This document shows positions 48,632 to 63,186 of a stretch of DNA of 64,000 bases, one piece after another. The position numbers were made by a program, and so were the translations under genes. The notes beneath the pieces were generated by a model, which was not told the origin of the DNA, searched no databases, and was given only the letters and a program-made list of their open reading frames with translations. Positions within the stretch are counted from its first letter, which is position 1; each line of letters opens with the position of its first letter. Source of the DNA: Maritimibacter sp. HL-12 (GTDB taxonomy: Bacteria; Pseudomonadota; Alphaproteobacteria; Rhodobacterales; Rhodobacteraceae); contig NZ_FXBQ01000001.1 in assembly GCF_900177545.1 (NCBI RefSeq), positions 1,258,122-1,322,121 of the forward strand. Direction: 5' to 3'.

Positions 48632-48668
48632 GCGCTTGACCGGGCTTTTCCAGATCCCGGTCAAGCGC
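48632..48668. terminator. 13-bp stem hairpin after the metF-like gene
   Basis: GCGCTTGACCGGG (48632-48644) and CCCGGTCAAGCGC (48656-48668) are perfect arms around an 11-base loop containing CTTTTC. It begins 22 bp after the stop and should define the 3' end of the demethylation operon. Confidence 0.65.
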
Positions 48669-48688
48669 CGCTGGAGGTCATCAGGCAA

Positions 48689-48708
48689 CGGAACAACAGG
48701 TTGTTCCG
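48689..48708. repeat. perfect 20-bp palindrome
   Basis: CGGAACAAC-AG-GTTGTTCCG has 9 bp arms and a 2 bp centre. GGCAA/TTGCC outside extends the dyad with one bulge. The tight centre looks more like a protein-binding site than an RNA hairpin, but it lies between two convergent genes where an operator is not expected. Confidence 0.6.
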
Positions 48709-48740
48709 ATTGCCGTTTGTTCCAAGAATAAACCAGACCC

Positions 48741-48760
48741 GGTTGGTGGTTCCACCAATC
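48741..48760 (-). terminator. hairpin at the end of the wza-like gene
   Basis: TTGGTGG-TT-CCACCAA, extended by one wobble and one GC pair, lies immediately after the stop codon of the export gene on the minus strand. TTTATTC follows about 12 bases later. It is a likely 3'-end structure for the wza-wzz transcript. Confidence 0.5.
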
Positions 48761-49930
48761 CTACGGAATTGCGCCCGCCTGAAGATCTCGAATCAGCAAG
48801 CGCAACGGCGCGATCGACTGCAGGGTGCGGTTCAGTGACGAAAGCGGCTGCTCCGGCACGAAGATGATGTCATTCGGCCGCAATTCCATGGCTGCGGCCA
48901 CAACGATCCGCGTCGGATCGGTCGCATCCAGTTTGAACGCCTCGACAGGATTGCTCCCCCGCAACAGATAGACTTCCGATCTCTGCGCCGAGGGGCTGGC
49001 AAGAACGCCGCCCGGGGTGAACAGGATATCGGCCATCGTCTCGCGCTTTTCAGGCGAGATCGGGATCGTCACCGGTGCCACCGCGCCAAGCACGAAGACC
49101 TGTCCGGGCTTGTATCCCATCGCCTCGATCACGACCTGATCCTGGTCGCGCAGGTAGATGTCGCGCGCGCCCGGTCTCAGCAACTCTTCGGAGGTGATCC
49201 GGTATTCGCGACCGTCCCGTTGAATTCGGATGACCACGACCGATCTCCCGTCGATCCCCTCCCCGGTTGATATCACCAGTTCTTTCAGCGTCAGGCCCTG
49301 ATCGGTGAGCGGCACAACACTGCTGCCCCCGACATTTGACGCAACGAAGACCTTCTGCGAGTTGAAACCGGTGATCTCCAGTTGGAATTTCGGGGCGATA
49401 CCGTTTCGGATCAGGATGTTGCGGACAAGATCGCGGGCTTCGTTGAGGGTCTTCCCGCCAATATCGAGCTTGCCGAGCCCGAGCAGCAAAACGGAGCCGT
49501 CCGACCCCACGCGCCCAACGCTGGTAATCACCTGGTCGGCCTTCTGACCCGACGAAGTACCGTTACCGGAGGTGATCATCTCGTTGATCGTCGAAACCCC
49601 GCCTTCGGCAAACTGCGCGAAGGTGAGTTGATCGCCAATGCCCAGACGATAGGTTTCCGGCCCAAGTTCCGGCGGCAGGTTGCCCCGCGTTACGGAACCC
49701 TCGGAGATCACACCGGCCGCAGCGCCAATTCCGCTCCGCATCACCTGGCGCGGGTAATTCGTCGTTTGAAGGTCGCGGGCCATCGCGAGCGTGAGCGGCT
49801 TGACGACAACCTCGAAGTCTTCCTGTTCCGTCGTCGTGTCCTCTGCAACGGTCTTCAGCGTCGGAGACTGGAGAACCTCCGAACACGAGGCGAGCGCAAG
49901 AACGGCTATGAGGGCGAGGAGATGTTTCAA
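48761..49930 (-). CDS. outer-membrane polysaccharide export lipoprotein (Wza-like)
   Basis: This 389 aa polysaccharide-export protein has a lipobox LALASC (Cys16), a Poly_export domain beginning YRLGIGDQLTF (about residue 94) and SLBB-type beta-grasp repeats (GFNSQKVFVASNV and GYKPGQVFVLGAV). It would form the outer-membrane channel for a capsule or exopolysaccharide. It lies 4 bp downstream of the Wzz-like gene. No glycosyltransferase, Wzx or Wzy is in the window. Confidence 0.86.
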   Translation of the reverse strand: MKHLLALIAVLALASCSEVLQSPTLKTVAEDTTTEQEDFEVVVKPLTLAMARDLQTTNYPRQVMRSGIGAAAGVISEGSVTRGNLPPELGPETYRLGIGDQLTFAQFAEGGVSTINEMITSGNGTSSGQKADQVITSVGRVGSDGSVLLLGLGKLDIGGKTLNEARDLVRNILIRNGIAPKFQLEITGFNSQKVFVASNVGGSSVVPLTDQGLTLKELVISTGEGIDGRSVVVIRIQRDGREYRITSEELLRPGARDIYLRDQDQVVIEAMGYKPGQVFVLGAVAPVTIPISPEKRETMADILFTPGGVLASPSAQRSEVYLLRGSNPVEAFKLDATDPTRIVVAAAMELRPNDIIFVPEQPLSSLNRTLQSIAPLRLLIRDLQAGAIP

Positions 49931-49934
49931 TGGT

Positions 49935-51869
49935 TCACTCTAGCATCATAACGGTCGGCAGTTTGAGACTGCCAAGCCTGTGGATCAAGGACTTCGAGGT
50001 TCGTTTTGGCCGCGCGAGCAAGACAGTGGTCGGATTCGTGCCAGACAGCGCCGTGGCCGCAACTTCTGCAACGGGCGTTTCTGCCGAGAAAATCACGATG
50101 TCCGCACTTTCAACAAGCTCCTTCATGGCAGCGTCATAGTCGCGCGACGAAAGCAGGTCGATGTTTCTTTCGCCCTTGGTGAACGCACATTCCCGAACCG
50201 CACCTTCCGACTGAACCTCGGTCCAGAAACTTTCGCCGGCCTCGGCGCTTTGCGACGCTGCGGCGGTGGAGGACAAATCCACGATCGCAACCTTGCGGCC
50301 ACCCTTGGCAACAACCGTGCCGACCGCAAACGCCGCCGATTTCGCGCGGCATTTCGCGCCACCTCCCAGAACCACAGCGCAATCCGATGTGCTGTTGCGA
50401 AGCGCTATGGCGATTTCCGACAAGACCGGGTTGCCCTTCGCTTCAAGCTGCGCGCGCACCGCTTGAAGCGACCGGCCGTTGTGCCGCCGCATCCCCCTCG
50501 CAGACACCGATGCCAGCGGGTTCAGTTCCTCGACCAGGCTCCGCTTCGAGAAAAACACGCCCTTTCGCGTCGCGAAAGCAAGCGCAAAGCCGGAACCGAC
50601 GAAGAGCCCCAGCGCCAGCGATCCGGCAAGCACGAGCATCCTGTTGGGTTTGCTCGGTGCCAGCGGAGGCACCGCCCGCTCAAACACTTTCGCGGTTTCG
50701 CCTTCATACCCTGCAAGCAGTGACTGTGCTTTGACCTGCTCGATCAGGACGGTGTAGGACGCTTCCGCAATATTCGCCTCACGTTCGAGTGTGGCAAGCT
50801 GCTCAGCCGCATTGGCATAGGAAATCGCCTCTCCTTCAAGACGCTCCTTTTCCCTCTCGATCCGCTCCCGGCGGTCTTTCAGCGTGGTCGCCACCGCGTC
50901 GAGCAAGTCCTTGTCGGGCCAACTGAACTCCGAAATGATCTCGCTCAGGCCGAGAACACGACGGAATTCGACATCATCAATAATCGGGTGCGACTGGCGA
51001 AGGCGCGCATAGGCATCGGGGCCGGTTTCACCCCTGTTCAACACATCGAGCAAGGCATCCGCGGCCTCCTGGAGCCCGATCGCGCGATCAAGCCGGTTCC
51101 TGATTTCATCGAGCGCGACAGATCCGGCACCCAGCGCTTCCAGCGAAAGCGTGGAGTTTTCAATCGCGAAATTCTTCAGCCGCGCCTGAGTCGATTCCAT
51201 TTCGCGCAACGTGTCGGCAAGGGTTTCCGAGAGATAGGACAATTCCCGGGTTTGCCTGGTCTCGGTCTCGAATTCCCGCAGGGTGACAATCCTGTCCATG
51301 ACGATGTTGGCGATATCGGCCGCACGGGTCGGATCGGTGTGCTCGACAGAAATGGTCAGCGCACCGTTTTCGGTTTCTTCGACCAGAACGTTTTTCCGGA
51401 AGTTATCGACGACATTTTTCTCGGCAACCTGATCTGGATCCAGTTCATCCGAGCGATACCCGATTGCCCACTTGATGACCGCTTTCCAAAGCGGATCCTG
51501 CGCATCCGGGTCGTAACTGTTGAAAAACTCGTCTTCCCTGAGTGCCGCGGCCGTATCAATTTCCTCGATGAACTCGCGGCCGTGGATCCGGTCGAACAAA
51601 ATGTTGCCCTCGTCCGTGATGCCGCCAAGACCGGCAAGTGCCGCAAGGCCGCCCATCTCGCTGGGAAGGCTCAGTCCGGACGACTTGGAATCCTCGAGTT
51701 GAAAAACCGCATCGGCTTGATAGACCTTTTCGGCATTGAGGGCATACCAGCCGCCGCCAACGACCGCCACCGTCGTCACCAGCGCCGTGACCGCTCGGTA
51801 AGCCCATAGCCCGGCGACCAACTCGCCCAGGTCAACCTCATCATCAGGTACTTCAGGATGGTTTGCCAT
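49935..51869 (-). CDS. Wzz/BY-kinase-type chain-length determinant with a degenerate kinase domain
   Basis: This 644 aa co-polymerase has a short cytoplasmic start, a first membrane helix near residue 25-45, a long coiled-coil periplasmic part and a second helix (MLVLAGSLALGLFVGSGFAL). A C-terminal domain resembling bacterial tyrosine kinases follows. The nucleotide loop reads GGGAKCRAKSA (about residues 500-511) rather than GxxxGKS/T, and the usual tyrosine-rich tail is absent, so kinase activity is doubtful. The Walker A'-like VAIVDLSS remains. The ATG at 51869 has GGGAGAG upstream. It forms an operon with the Wza-like gene. Confidence 0.82.
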   Translation of the reverse strand: MANHPEVPDDEVDLGELVAGLWAYRAVTALVTTVAVVGGGWYALNAEKVYQADAVFQLEDSKSSGLSLPSEMGGLAALAGLGGITDEGNILFDRIHGREFIEEIDTAAALREDEFFNSYDPDAQDPLWKAVIKWAIGYRSDELDPDQVAEKNVVDNFRKNVLVEETENGALTISVEHTDPTRAADIANIVMDRIVTLREFETETRQTRELSYLSETLADTLREMESTQARLKNFAIENSTLSLEALGAGSVALDEIRNRLDRAIGLQEAADALLDVLNRGETGPDAYARLRQSHPIIDDVEFRRVLGLSEIISEFSWPDKDLLDAVATTLKDRRERIEREKERLEGEAISYANAAEQLATLEREANIAEASYTVLIEQVKAQSLLAGYEGETAKVFERAVPPLAPSKPNRMLVLAGSLALGLFVGSGFALAFATRKGVFFSKRSLVEELNPLASVSARGMRRHNGRSLQAVRAQLEAKGNPVLSEIAIALRNSTSDCAVVLGGGAKCRAKSAAFAVGTVVAKGGRKVAIVDLSSTAAASQSAEAGESFWTEVQSEGAVRECAFTKGERNIDLLSSRDYDAAMKELVESADIVIFSAETPVAEVAATALSGTNPTTVLLARPKRTSKSLIHRLGSLKLPTVMMLE

Positions 51870-52058
51870 CGTCTCTCCCACCAGACAGCACCCGCGGCGC
51901 TTCCGATGGCAATACATGTCCCGAATTGCATCCGCAAGGACACCCCGATACCGATGAAGTTTTCGGCATCTTGAGTGCTTTGCGGGTATCGCGGGAAACC
52001 CTCAAAACGTGCGCCGACAAGGGCCGCACCCAAAACCGTTTCGCTGGCATTGTCCCGA

Positions 52059-55806
<3,748 letters not shown>

Positions 55807-55810
<4 letters not shown>

Positions 55811-57237
55811 GCGATCAGTCTCCGGTATAATGCGCCGTATACGGCGGCGGGGGCAGACCAGCCCACCTCGGCCTTCATCGCCCGCTTCACCAGCCCCGCC
55901 CAGGCCGGGCGATCGTCGAAAAGCTGCACGAGCTGGCGCAGGGCCCCGGCAAGCGCAATGCCGTCAATCGGGTGGAAGGCGATGCCGGTGGCGGCGTTGG
56001 CGGCAAGGCTGGCGGGGCTCGCGCCGATCACGGTATCGTTGAGGCCACCGGTTGCGGCGACCACGGGCACGGTGCCGTATTTCAGGCCATACAACTGGGT
56101 CAGCCCGCAAGGCTCGAAGCGCGAGGGCACGAGCACGGCGTCGCCGCCGGCAAACATCCGGTGCGCGAGGGGTTCGTCATAGCCGATCCGCACCGCGACC
56201 CGGTCCGGCCAGCGCGCGGCCGCGTTGCGCACCGCCTGTTCCAGCCCGTGCTCACCAGACCCGAGCAGCACCAGCCCGCCGCCTGCCGCGATGAAGCCCG
56301 GGAGAGCTTCCGCGAGCAGGTCGATCCCCTTTTGCCAGGTCAACCGGCTGACCACGATGGCGAGCGGCCCCGGCACGTCGCCAAGGCCGAACTCCTCGAT
56401 CAACGCGGCCCGGTTCGCGGCCTTCGGCTTCATGTTCCGGGCCGAGTAGGGATGGATCTCGGGGTCCGTTTCCGGGTTCCAGGTGACTTCGTCCACCCCG
56501 TTGAGAATGCCGGTAAGATCGGCAGCCCGCGCGGCGATCACGCCTTCAAGACCCATGCCGAATTCCGGCCGCATCAACTCACCCGCATAGGTCGGCGACA
56601 CGGTGGTGATCGCGTCGGCGGTCACCAGCCCCGCCTTCAGGGTGGAAAGATTGCCGTGATACTCGGCCTTGTCGGGGTGCCAGGCGTGCCAGGGCAGGCG
56701 CAGGCTGTCGAGCCGGTCGCCGCCGGTGACACCCTGAAACGCGATGTTGTGAATGGTGAGGACGGATTTTACCCCGCCGTCGCCATGATAGCGCAGGTAG
56801 GTCGGGGCGAGCGCGGCCTGCCAGTCGTGGGCATGCAGGATATCGGGCTTCCAGCCGTCGCCGGCACCTTCGCGCGCAACCGCGGCGGCGGCCCATGACA
56901 GCGCGGCAAACCGCTCGGGGTTGTCCCAGTAATCGCCATCCGCGTCGGCATACGGCCCGCCGCGGCGGTGATAGAGATAGGGCGCATCGAGGGCGAGAAC
57001 GGTAACACCGCCGATTGTGCCCTTCATCAGCCCGGCGTGGCCGCCATAAAGATTCCAGTCCGCCCAGACTTCCTCCACCTCCCCGAGCTTTTCGAGAATC
57101 CCTTCATAGGCCGGGATCATCGCCCGCATGTCGATGCCATCGCCGGCAAGCGCGACGGGCAGCGCGCCGACAACATCGGCGAGTCCTCCCGTCTTGATCA
57201 GCGGGACGCATTCGGAGGCCACGGAGAGCACGCGCAT
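55807..57237 (-). CDS. glgA: glycogen synthase GlgA
   Basis: GlgA is a GT5 ADP-glucose-dependent glycogen synthase of 476 aa. The ADP-glucose motif KTGGLADV is at residues 15-22. The C-terminal domain has VSRLTWQKGIDLL and the SRFEPCGLTQLYGLKYGTVP signature with the conserved glutamate. It overlaps glgX by 4 bp and follows glgC by 9 bp. Confidence 0.96.
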
Positions 57238-57246
57238 GTGAAGGTC

Positions 57247-58518
57247 CTAGTCGAGCGCCGCCTGCCGGGCGGCGATCATGTCGCGGGTGATCAGGGTAAT
57301 GCCATTCTCGGTGACACGGAACCACTTGGCATCTTCAACCGGGTCTTCACCGACGACGAGGCCTGCGGGAATATCGACCCCGGAATCCACCACGCAATTG
57401 ACCAACCGGGCATTTCGGTTGATCTGCACATGCGGCAGGATCACCGAGTAATCGACAGACGAGAACGAATGCAGCCGCCCGCCGGTTGAGACCAGCGAGT
57501 TTTTCACCACCGAACCCGAAATGATGCTGTCGCCCGCGATCAGCGACGAAATGGCGGCCCCGCGACGCCCTTCCTGGTCGTGGATGAACTTTGCCGGCGG
57601 GACGATCTCGGCATAGGTCCAGATCGGCCAGGTGCGGTCGTAGATGTCGAGCTTGGGGACGAAATCGGTCAGGTCGATATTGGCCTGCCAATAGGCGTCG
57701 ATCGTTCCGACATCCCGCCAGTATGCTTCCTTTTCCAGCCCGGACCGCACACAACTGTCGCTGAACTTGTGGGCAATGGCCCGGCCGTTCTTCACGATAT
57801 GCGGGATCAGGTCGTGGCCGAAATCGTGGCTCGACGAGTCATCATGCGCGTCCTGCAGGAGCATTTCTCGCAGAACCTTCCAGTCGAACACGTAGATGCC
57901 CATCGAAGCGAGGGCATGGTCAGGGTCACCGGGCATGTGCGGCGGGTTGGCGGGCTTTTCGAGGAAACTGGTGATCTGGCCCTCGGCATCCACGTCCATC
58001 ACGCCAAAGGCGGTGGCTTCGGCCACCGGCACGGTGAGGCACCCCACGGTCACGTCGGCACCCGAATCGACGTGGTGTTCGAGCATGATCTCGTAGTCCA
58101 TCTTGTAGATGTGATCGCCCGCCAGCACGACGATGTATTCGACGTTGTAACTGTCGATGATGTCGATGTTCTGGCGCACGGCGTCGGCGGTGCCCTTGTA
58201 CCAGTTCTCCTCGTCGATTCGCTGCGACGCGGGCAGGATGTCGAGGTATTCGTTGCGCTCGGCGCGGAAGAAGTTCCAGCCGCGCTGGGCGTGGCGGATC
58301 AGGCTGTGGGCCTTGTATTGCGTGGCGATGGCCATCTTGCGGATACCGGAGTTGAGCGCGTTGGAGAGCGCGAAGTCGATGATCCGGGTCTTGCCGCCGA
58401 AATAGACCGCCGGTTTCGCGCGCCGGTCGGTGAGTTCCTTCAGTCGAGACCCGCGGCCGCCGGCCAATACGAAGGCCATCGCCTGCGAGGACAATCTTCT
58501 GGGCTTTTGCCGTTCCAT
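57247..58518 (-). CDS. glgC: glucose-1-phosphate adenylyltransferase GlgC
   Basis: GlgC makes ADP-glucose, the committed step of glycogen synthesis. The nucleotide-binding start is [28 protein letters not shown], the catalytic Asp lies in [12 protein letters not shown], and the C-terminal left-handed beta helix (about residues 300-420) carries the allosteric part. The 423 aa length fits alphaproteobacterial enzymes that respond to fructose-6-phosphate and pyruvate. An AGGAGG site precedes the start. Confidence 0.96.
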   Translation of the reverse strand: MERQKPRRLSSQAMAFVLAGGRGSRLKELTDRRAKPAVYFGGKTRIIDFALSNALNSGIRKMAIATQYKAHSLIRHAQRGWNFFRAERNEYLDILPASQRIDEENWYKGTADAVRQNIDIIDSYNVEYIVVLAGDHIYKMDYEIMLEHHVDSGADVTVGCLTVPVAEATAFGVMDVDAEGQITSFLEKPANPPHMPGDPDHALASMGIYVFDWKVLREMLLQDAHDDSSSHDFGHDLIPHIVKNGRAIAHKFSDSCVRSGLEKEAYWRDVGTIDAYWQANIDLTDFVPKLDIYDRTWPIWTYAEIVPPAKFIHDQEGRRGAAISSLIAGDSIISGSVVKNSLVSTGGRLHSFSSVDYSVILPHVQINRNARLVNCVVDSGVDIPAGLVVGEDPVEDAKWFRVTENGITLITRDMIAARQAALD

Positions 58519-58567
58519 GCGTTCACCTCCTCCTGTTCACCGGCTCCCCTTGCCGGTCAGTCTCCAC

Positions 58568-60766
58568 TCACGTCTGCCTGAAAACAACCACCGAGAGTGG
58601 CGGCAGAACGACATAGGCCGACTGCGGCTGGTTGTGCCATGCGACCGGTTCGGTTTCGATTCCACCCAGGTTGCCCCGGTTGCCGCCGCCGTAGAGCCCG
58701 GCGTCGGTGTTGAGGATCTCGTCCCAGCGCCCGGCAGCGGGAAAGCCGATGCGGTAGACCGGACGTTCCAGCGGCGTGAGGTTTGCCGCGACCACGATCA
58801 TCGGATCGCCTTCGCGCCCCTTGCGGGCAAAGACCAGCACCGAATTGTCGGCGTCATTCGCCTCCAGCCAGGCGAAGCCTTCGGGGCGGGTATCGTTGAC
58901 ATGCAGCGCCGGGTTGTCGCGATACATCGCGTTGAGATCGCGGACCAGAAGCTGCATGCCGCGATGCTCGGGAAGATCGGTCTGGTTCCAGTCGAGGCTC
59001 TGGGCATAGTTCCACTCCCGCCCTTGGGCGAATTCCTGCCCCATGAACAAGAGCTTCTTGCCCGGATGGGTCCACATGTAGCCGTAGAAGGCGCGCAGGT
59101 TGGCGAATTGCTCCCAGGCGGTGCCCGGCATCTTGGCGATCATCGAGCCCTTGCCGTGCACAACCTCGTCGTGGCTGATCGGCAGGATGAAATTCTCGCT
59201 CCAGGCGTAGACCATCGAGAAGGTCAGCTCGCCGTGGTGGAACTTGCGAAAGAGCGGCTCCTTCGAGATGTACTCGAGGCTGTCGTTCATCCAGCCCATG
59301 TTCCACTTGAAGCCGAAGCCGAGCCCGCCGTATTCGACGGGGCGCGACACGCCGCCAAACGCGGTGCTTTCCTCCGCCACGGTCATGATGCCGGGGTGTT
59401 CGCCGTAAGCCAGCGTGTTGGTCTTGCGCAGCAGGTCGATCGCCTCGTAATTCTCGCGCCCGCCATCCTTGTTCGGGATCCACTCGCCGTCCTTGCGGCT
59501 GTAGTCGCGGTAGAGCATCGAGGCGACGGCATCCACACGCAGCCCGTCGAGGTGGTATTCTTCCAGCCAGTAGAGCGCGTTGGCTTCGAGATAATTGGCC
59601 ACTTCGGTGCGGCCGTAGTTGTAGATCAGCGTGCTCCAGTCGCTGTGGAAACCTTCCTTCGGGTCGCCGTGCTCGTAGAGCGCGGTGCCGTCGAAACGGC
59701 CCAGCCCGTGCTCGTCGGTCGGGAAATGGCCGGGCACCCAGTCGATCAGCACGCCCAGCCCGGCATTGTGCGCAGCCTCGACGAAGGCGGCAAACTCCTG
59801 CGGCGTGCCGTGCCGGATCGTCGGAGCGAACATGCCGATCGGCTGGTACCCCCACGAGCCGTCGAACGGGTGTTCGCTGATCGGCATCAGCTCGATATGG
59901 GTGAAGCCCATCCACTTGACGTAATCGACCAGCTCGGTCGCGAGTTCATGATACGACAGCGGGCGCGCGCCATTGTCGACCCGGCGCCACGATCCAAGAT
60001 GCACCTCGTAGATCGAGATCGGCGCATCGACGCTGTTGCGTGCGGCGCGCTCGTTCATCCAGCCGCTGTCGTCCCACGCGCGGCCAAGCCCGGGATGGCG
60101 CACCACCGAGCCGGTGGCTGGCGGGTGCTCCGAGCCGAAGCCGACCGGATCGGCCTTGAGCGGCAGGATCGCGCCCCCAAGCGCGCGGATCTCGTATTTG
60201 TAGGTCGTGCCTTCCCCGATGCCCGGAACAAAGATTTCCCATACCCCGGTCGCCCCGCGCTTGCGCATCGGGTGGGCGGTGCCGTTCCAGGCGTTGAAAT
60301 CGCCAACCACGCTCACGCGTTCGGCATTGGGGGCCCAGACCGCGAAATGCGTGCCGTCCACCTTGTCGATCGTCATCGGGTGCGCGCCCAGCGCCTCCCA
60401 CAGCCGCCGGTGGCCACCCTCGCCGAGCAGGTATTCGTCCAGTTCGCCCAGCACCGGGCCAAAGCGGTAGGGATCGGCAAAGCTCCAGCCGGTGCCATGG
60501 ATGTCTTCGGCTTCGAGCGTATAGGGCTTGCCGGGGTCTACCGTCCCCTCGAACAACCCGGGGCATTCGGGGTGCTGCACAAGGGCAACGGGCTTGCCCC
60601 GGCCCTGTTTCAGCGCAAGCGTTGCCGCACCGGGTGCCCAGACAGCCAGTTTTCCATCATGCGGCCCGAGCACCGAAAACGGATCGCCGTGGCGACCCTC
60701 GGCAATGGCTTGGGCCTCGTCCTTCGTCACCCTGAAGGCGGGTTGTGGATCGGACTTCTTCGCCAT
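58568..60766 (-). CDS. glgB: 1,4-alpha-glucan branching enzyme GlgB
   Basis: GlgB makes alpha-1,6 branches. This 732 aa protein has an extra N-terminal CBM48-like N1 domain (as in the E. coli long form), a second CBM48 and the GH13 barrel. The catalytic residues lie in [16 protein letters not shown] (nucleophile), TVAEESTAF (acid) and [14 protein letters not shown]. It lies 17 bp after glgP. Confidence 0.96.
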   Translation of the reverse strand: MAKKSDPQPAFRVTKDEAQAIAEGRHGDPFSVLGPHDGKLAVWAPGAATLALKQGRGKPVALVQHPECPGLFEGTVDPGKPYTLEAEDIHGTGWSFADPYRFGPVLGELDEYLLGEGGHRRLWEALGAHPMTIDKVDGTHFAVWAPNAERVSVVGDFNAWNGTAHPMRKRGATGVWEIFVPGIGEGTTYKYEIRALGGAILPLKADPVGFGSEHPPATGSVVRHPGLGRAWDDSGWMNERAARNSVDAPISIYEVHLGSWRRVDNGARPLSYHELATELVDYVKWMGFTHIELMPISEHPFDGSWGYQPIGMFAPTIRHGTPQEFAAFVEAAHNAGLGVLIDWVPGHFPTDEHGLGRFDGTALYEHGDPKEGFHSDWSTLIYNYGRTEVANYLEANALYWLEEYHLDGLRVDAVASMLYRDYSRKDGEWIPNKDGGRENYEAIDLLRKTNTLAYGEHPGIMTVAEESTAFGGVSRPVEYGGLGFGFKWNMGWMNDSLEYISKEPLFRKFHHGELTFSMVYAWSENFILPISHDEVVHGKGSMIAKMPGTAWEQFANLRAFYGYMWTHPGKKLLFMGQEFAQGREWNYAQSLDWNQTDLPEHRGMQLLVRDLNAMYRDNPALHVNDTRPEGFAWLEANDADNSVLVFARKGREGDPMIVVAANLTPLERPVYRIGFPAAGRWDEILNTDAGLYGGGNRGNLGGIETEPVAWHNQPQSAYVVLPPLSVVVFRQT

Positions 60767-60783
60767 CGCTGCGCTCCCCTCGT

Positions 60784-63186
60784 TTAGAGCGCCGAACGCG
60801 CGCCCCAGATATTCTCCATGTAACCACGGATCGCGCGATCAGACGAGAAAAAGCCCATCCGCGCTGTATTGATCGCGGCCATATGCGCCCATCTGTCACG
60901 GTCGAGGAAGGCCGCGTCAACCTCGGCCTGTGCGCGCTGGTAATCCGCGAAATCGGAGGTGACGAGAAAATAATCGCTGTTCCAGGCGCGGTGAACAAGG
61001 CCATGGTAGCGGTCGCGCTGTTCCGGCGAGAACCTTCCCTCGGCGACGAGCTGGAGCACATCCTTGAGCGTCTGGCTCGCTTCGATCGCTTCGCGGGCAT
61101 GGTTGACGTTCTTGCGCCGCTCGATCACCTCCTCGGCGGTCATGCCGAACAGGAAGAAGTTCTCCGCGCCCACCTGCTCGCGAATCTCCACGTTGGCACC
61201 GTCGAGCGTGCCGATGGTGAGCGCACCGTTGAGGCTGAGCTTCATGTTGCCGGTGCCGGAGGCTTCCTTGCCGGCGGTGGAAATCTGCTCGGAAAGATCG
61301 GCGGCCGGGATCAGCCGCTCGGCCATCGTAACGCTGTAGTTCGGCGGATAGATCACCTTGAGCCGTCCGCGCATGTCGGGGTCGTTGTTGATGACTTCGC
61401 CGACGTCGTTGATCAGGTGGATGATCTCCTTCGCCACCGCGTAGCCGGGCGCCGACTTGCCGCCGAAAATCTTCACCCGGGGCACGAAATCGCCCTCCGG
61501 GTTTTTCTTGATCTCGTGCCATTGCGCGATCGTCTCGAACACGTTCATGAGCTGGCGCTTGTATTCGTGGATGCGTTTCACCTGCACGTCGAACATCGCG
61601 TCGGGATCAACGTCGATGCCGCATTTCACCTTCATCCAATGCGCCGCCTCGACCTTGTTGGCGCGCTTCACCGCCATGAAGGCATCGCGGAATCCGCTGT
61701 CTTCTATATGCGGCACAAGCTCTTCCAGCCGGTCGAGATCGGCCTCCCAGCCCTCGCCGATGGTTTCGGTGATGAGGTCGGCAAGGCCGGGGTTGGCAAG
61801 CTTCAGCCAGCGCCTCGGGGTCACCCCGTTGGTGACGTTGATCACCCGGCCGGGGTGCAGCCTGTCGAGCGCGGGAAAGAGTTGCGACTTCACAAGCTCG
61901 GTGTGCAGCGCCGAGACGCCGTTGACCTTTCTGGCCATCACGAAGGCAAGCTCGCCCATGTGCACCTCGTGGTTGCGCACGATCCCGATGCTCGAAGGCC
62001 GGGCCGGGTTGGCCTTGAGGTGGGCCGCGTCGATCTTCTCGATGATCTGCATGTGGCGCGGCAACACGCTGCCCATCAGCCATGTCGACCAGCGCTCAAG
62101 CGCCTCCGGCAACAGCGTGTGGTTGGTATAGCCCAGCACGTTCTGCGAGATTTCGAGAGCATGGTCGAAGGGCAGGTCATGACGATCGACGAGCAGGCGG
62201 ATCAGTTCCGGGCCCGCCAGCGCCGGGTGGGTGTCGTTCATCTGGATCGCGACGTGCTTGTCGAGCTCGGTGATGTCGTCGTGCGCTTCAAGGTAGCGCC
62301 GCAGGATATCCTTGATCGAGGCCGAGGTCAGGAAATACTCCTGCTTCAGCCTGAGTTCCTTGCCGGCATAGGTGGTGTCGTCGGGGTAGAGCACGCGGGT
62401 GATCGTGCGCGCAAGCGTCTCGGGTTCGGCGGCGGCGGTGTAGTCGCCCCGATTGAAGCGCTCCAGATCGAACAGCGTGGTGGGCTTGGCCCCCCAGAGC
62501 CGCAGGGTATTGGCCCAGCGCCCTTCCCAGCCGATCACCGGGGTATCGTAGGCGGTGGCGATCACGGTTTCGCCGGGCACCCAGACGGTCTTGCCATGGC
62601 GTTCCTCGACATGGCCCTTGAAGCGCACGGTGTAATTCGATTCCGGCCGCTCGAATTCCCACGGGTGGCGCTGGTTGAGCCAGTCTTCCGGGGTTTCGGC
62701 CTGCTGGCCCATCTCGAAACGCTGGCGGAACAACCCGTGCTCGTAGCGCACGCCGTAGCCATAGCCGGGGCAGCCGAGCGTCGCCATGCTCTCCATGTAG
62801 CACGCGGCGAGCCGCCCCAGCCCGCCATTGCCCAGCGCGGCATCGGGCTCATCGAGCGCGATCACGTCGAAATCCTGGCCAAGATCCATCAGCGCGGCAG
62901 CGGCAAGGCCCTTGAGCCCGAGATTGATCGCGGCGTCTTCGAGGATGCGCCCGATCAGGTATTCCATCGAAAGGTAATAAACGCGCTTGTGGCCATCGTC
63001 CCATGTTGCCTTGGTCGAGGTGAACCATGGCTCGACGATCCGATCGCGCAGGGCGTAGGACAGCGCGAGGCGCCAATCGTAGGTCGAGGCATGATACCTG
63101 TCCTTGCCCACCGTGTATTTCAGGTGATGCAGGATATCATCGCGGAAGCTTTCCCGCGTCAGGGTGGTTGTATTCTTGTCTTTCAC
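60784..63186 (-). CDS. glgP: glycogen phosphorylase GlgP
   Basis: GlgP releases glucose-1-phosphate from glycogen. The PLP lysine region [25 protein letters not shown] is split here only for naming: SGTGNMK holds the lysine and TIGTLDGAN follows. The start is GTG at 63186 with GAGG about 10 bp upstream. The product has 800 aa. It is the first gene of the glg operon and lies directly downstream of a LacI-like operator. Confidence 0.95.
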   Translation of the reverse strand: MKDKNTTTLTRESFRDDILHHLKYTVGKDRYHASTYDWRLALSYALRDRIVEPWFTSTKATWDDGHKRVYYLSMEYLIGRILEDAAINLGLKGLAAAALMDLGQDFDVIALDEPDAALGNGGLGRLAACYMESMATLGCPGYGYGVRYEHGLFRQRFEMGQQAETPEDWLNQRHPWEFERPESNYTVRFKGHVEERHGKTVWVPGETVIATAYDTPVIGWEGRWANTLRLWGAKPTTLFDLERFNRGDYTAAAEPETLARTITRVLYPDDTTYAGKELRLKQEYFLTSASIKDILRRYLEAHDDITELDKHVAIQMNDTHPALAGPELIRLLVDRHDLPFDHALEISQNVLGYTNHTLLPEALERWSTWLMGSVLPRHMQIIEKIDAAHLKANPARPSSIGIVRNHEVHMGELAFVMARKVNGVSALHTELVKSQLFPALDRLHPGRVINVTNGVTPRRWLKLANPGLADLITETIGEGWEADLDRLEELVPHIEDSGFRDAFMAVKRANKVEAAHWMKVKCGIDVDPDAMFDVQVKRIHEYKRQLMNVFETIAQWHEIKKNPEGDFVPRVKIFGGKSAPGYAVAKEIIHLINDVGEVINNDPDMRGRLKVIYPPNYSVTMAERLIPAADLSEQISTAGKEASGTGNMKLSLNGALTIGTLDGANVEIREQVGAENFFLFGMTAEEVIERRKNVNHAREAIEASQTLKDVLQLVAEGRFSPEQRDRYHGLVHRAWNSDYFLVTSDFADYQRAQAEVDAAFLDRDRWAHMAAINTARMGFFSSDRAIRGYMENIWGARSAL

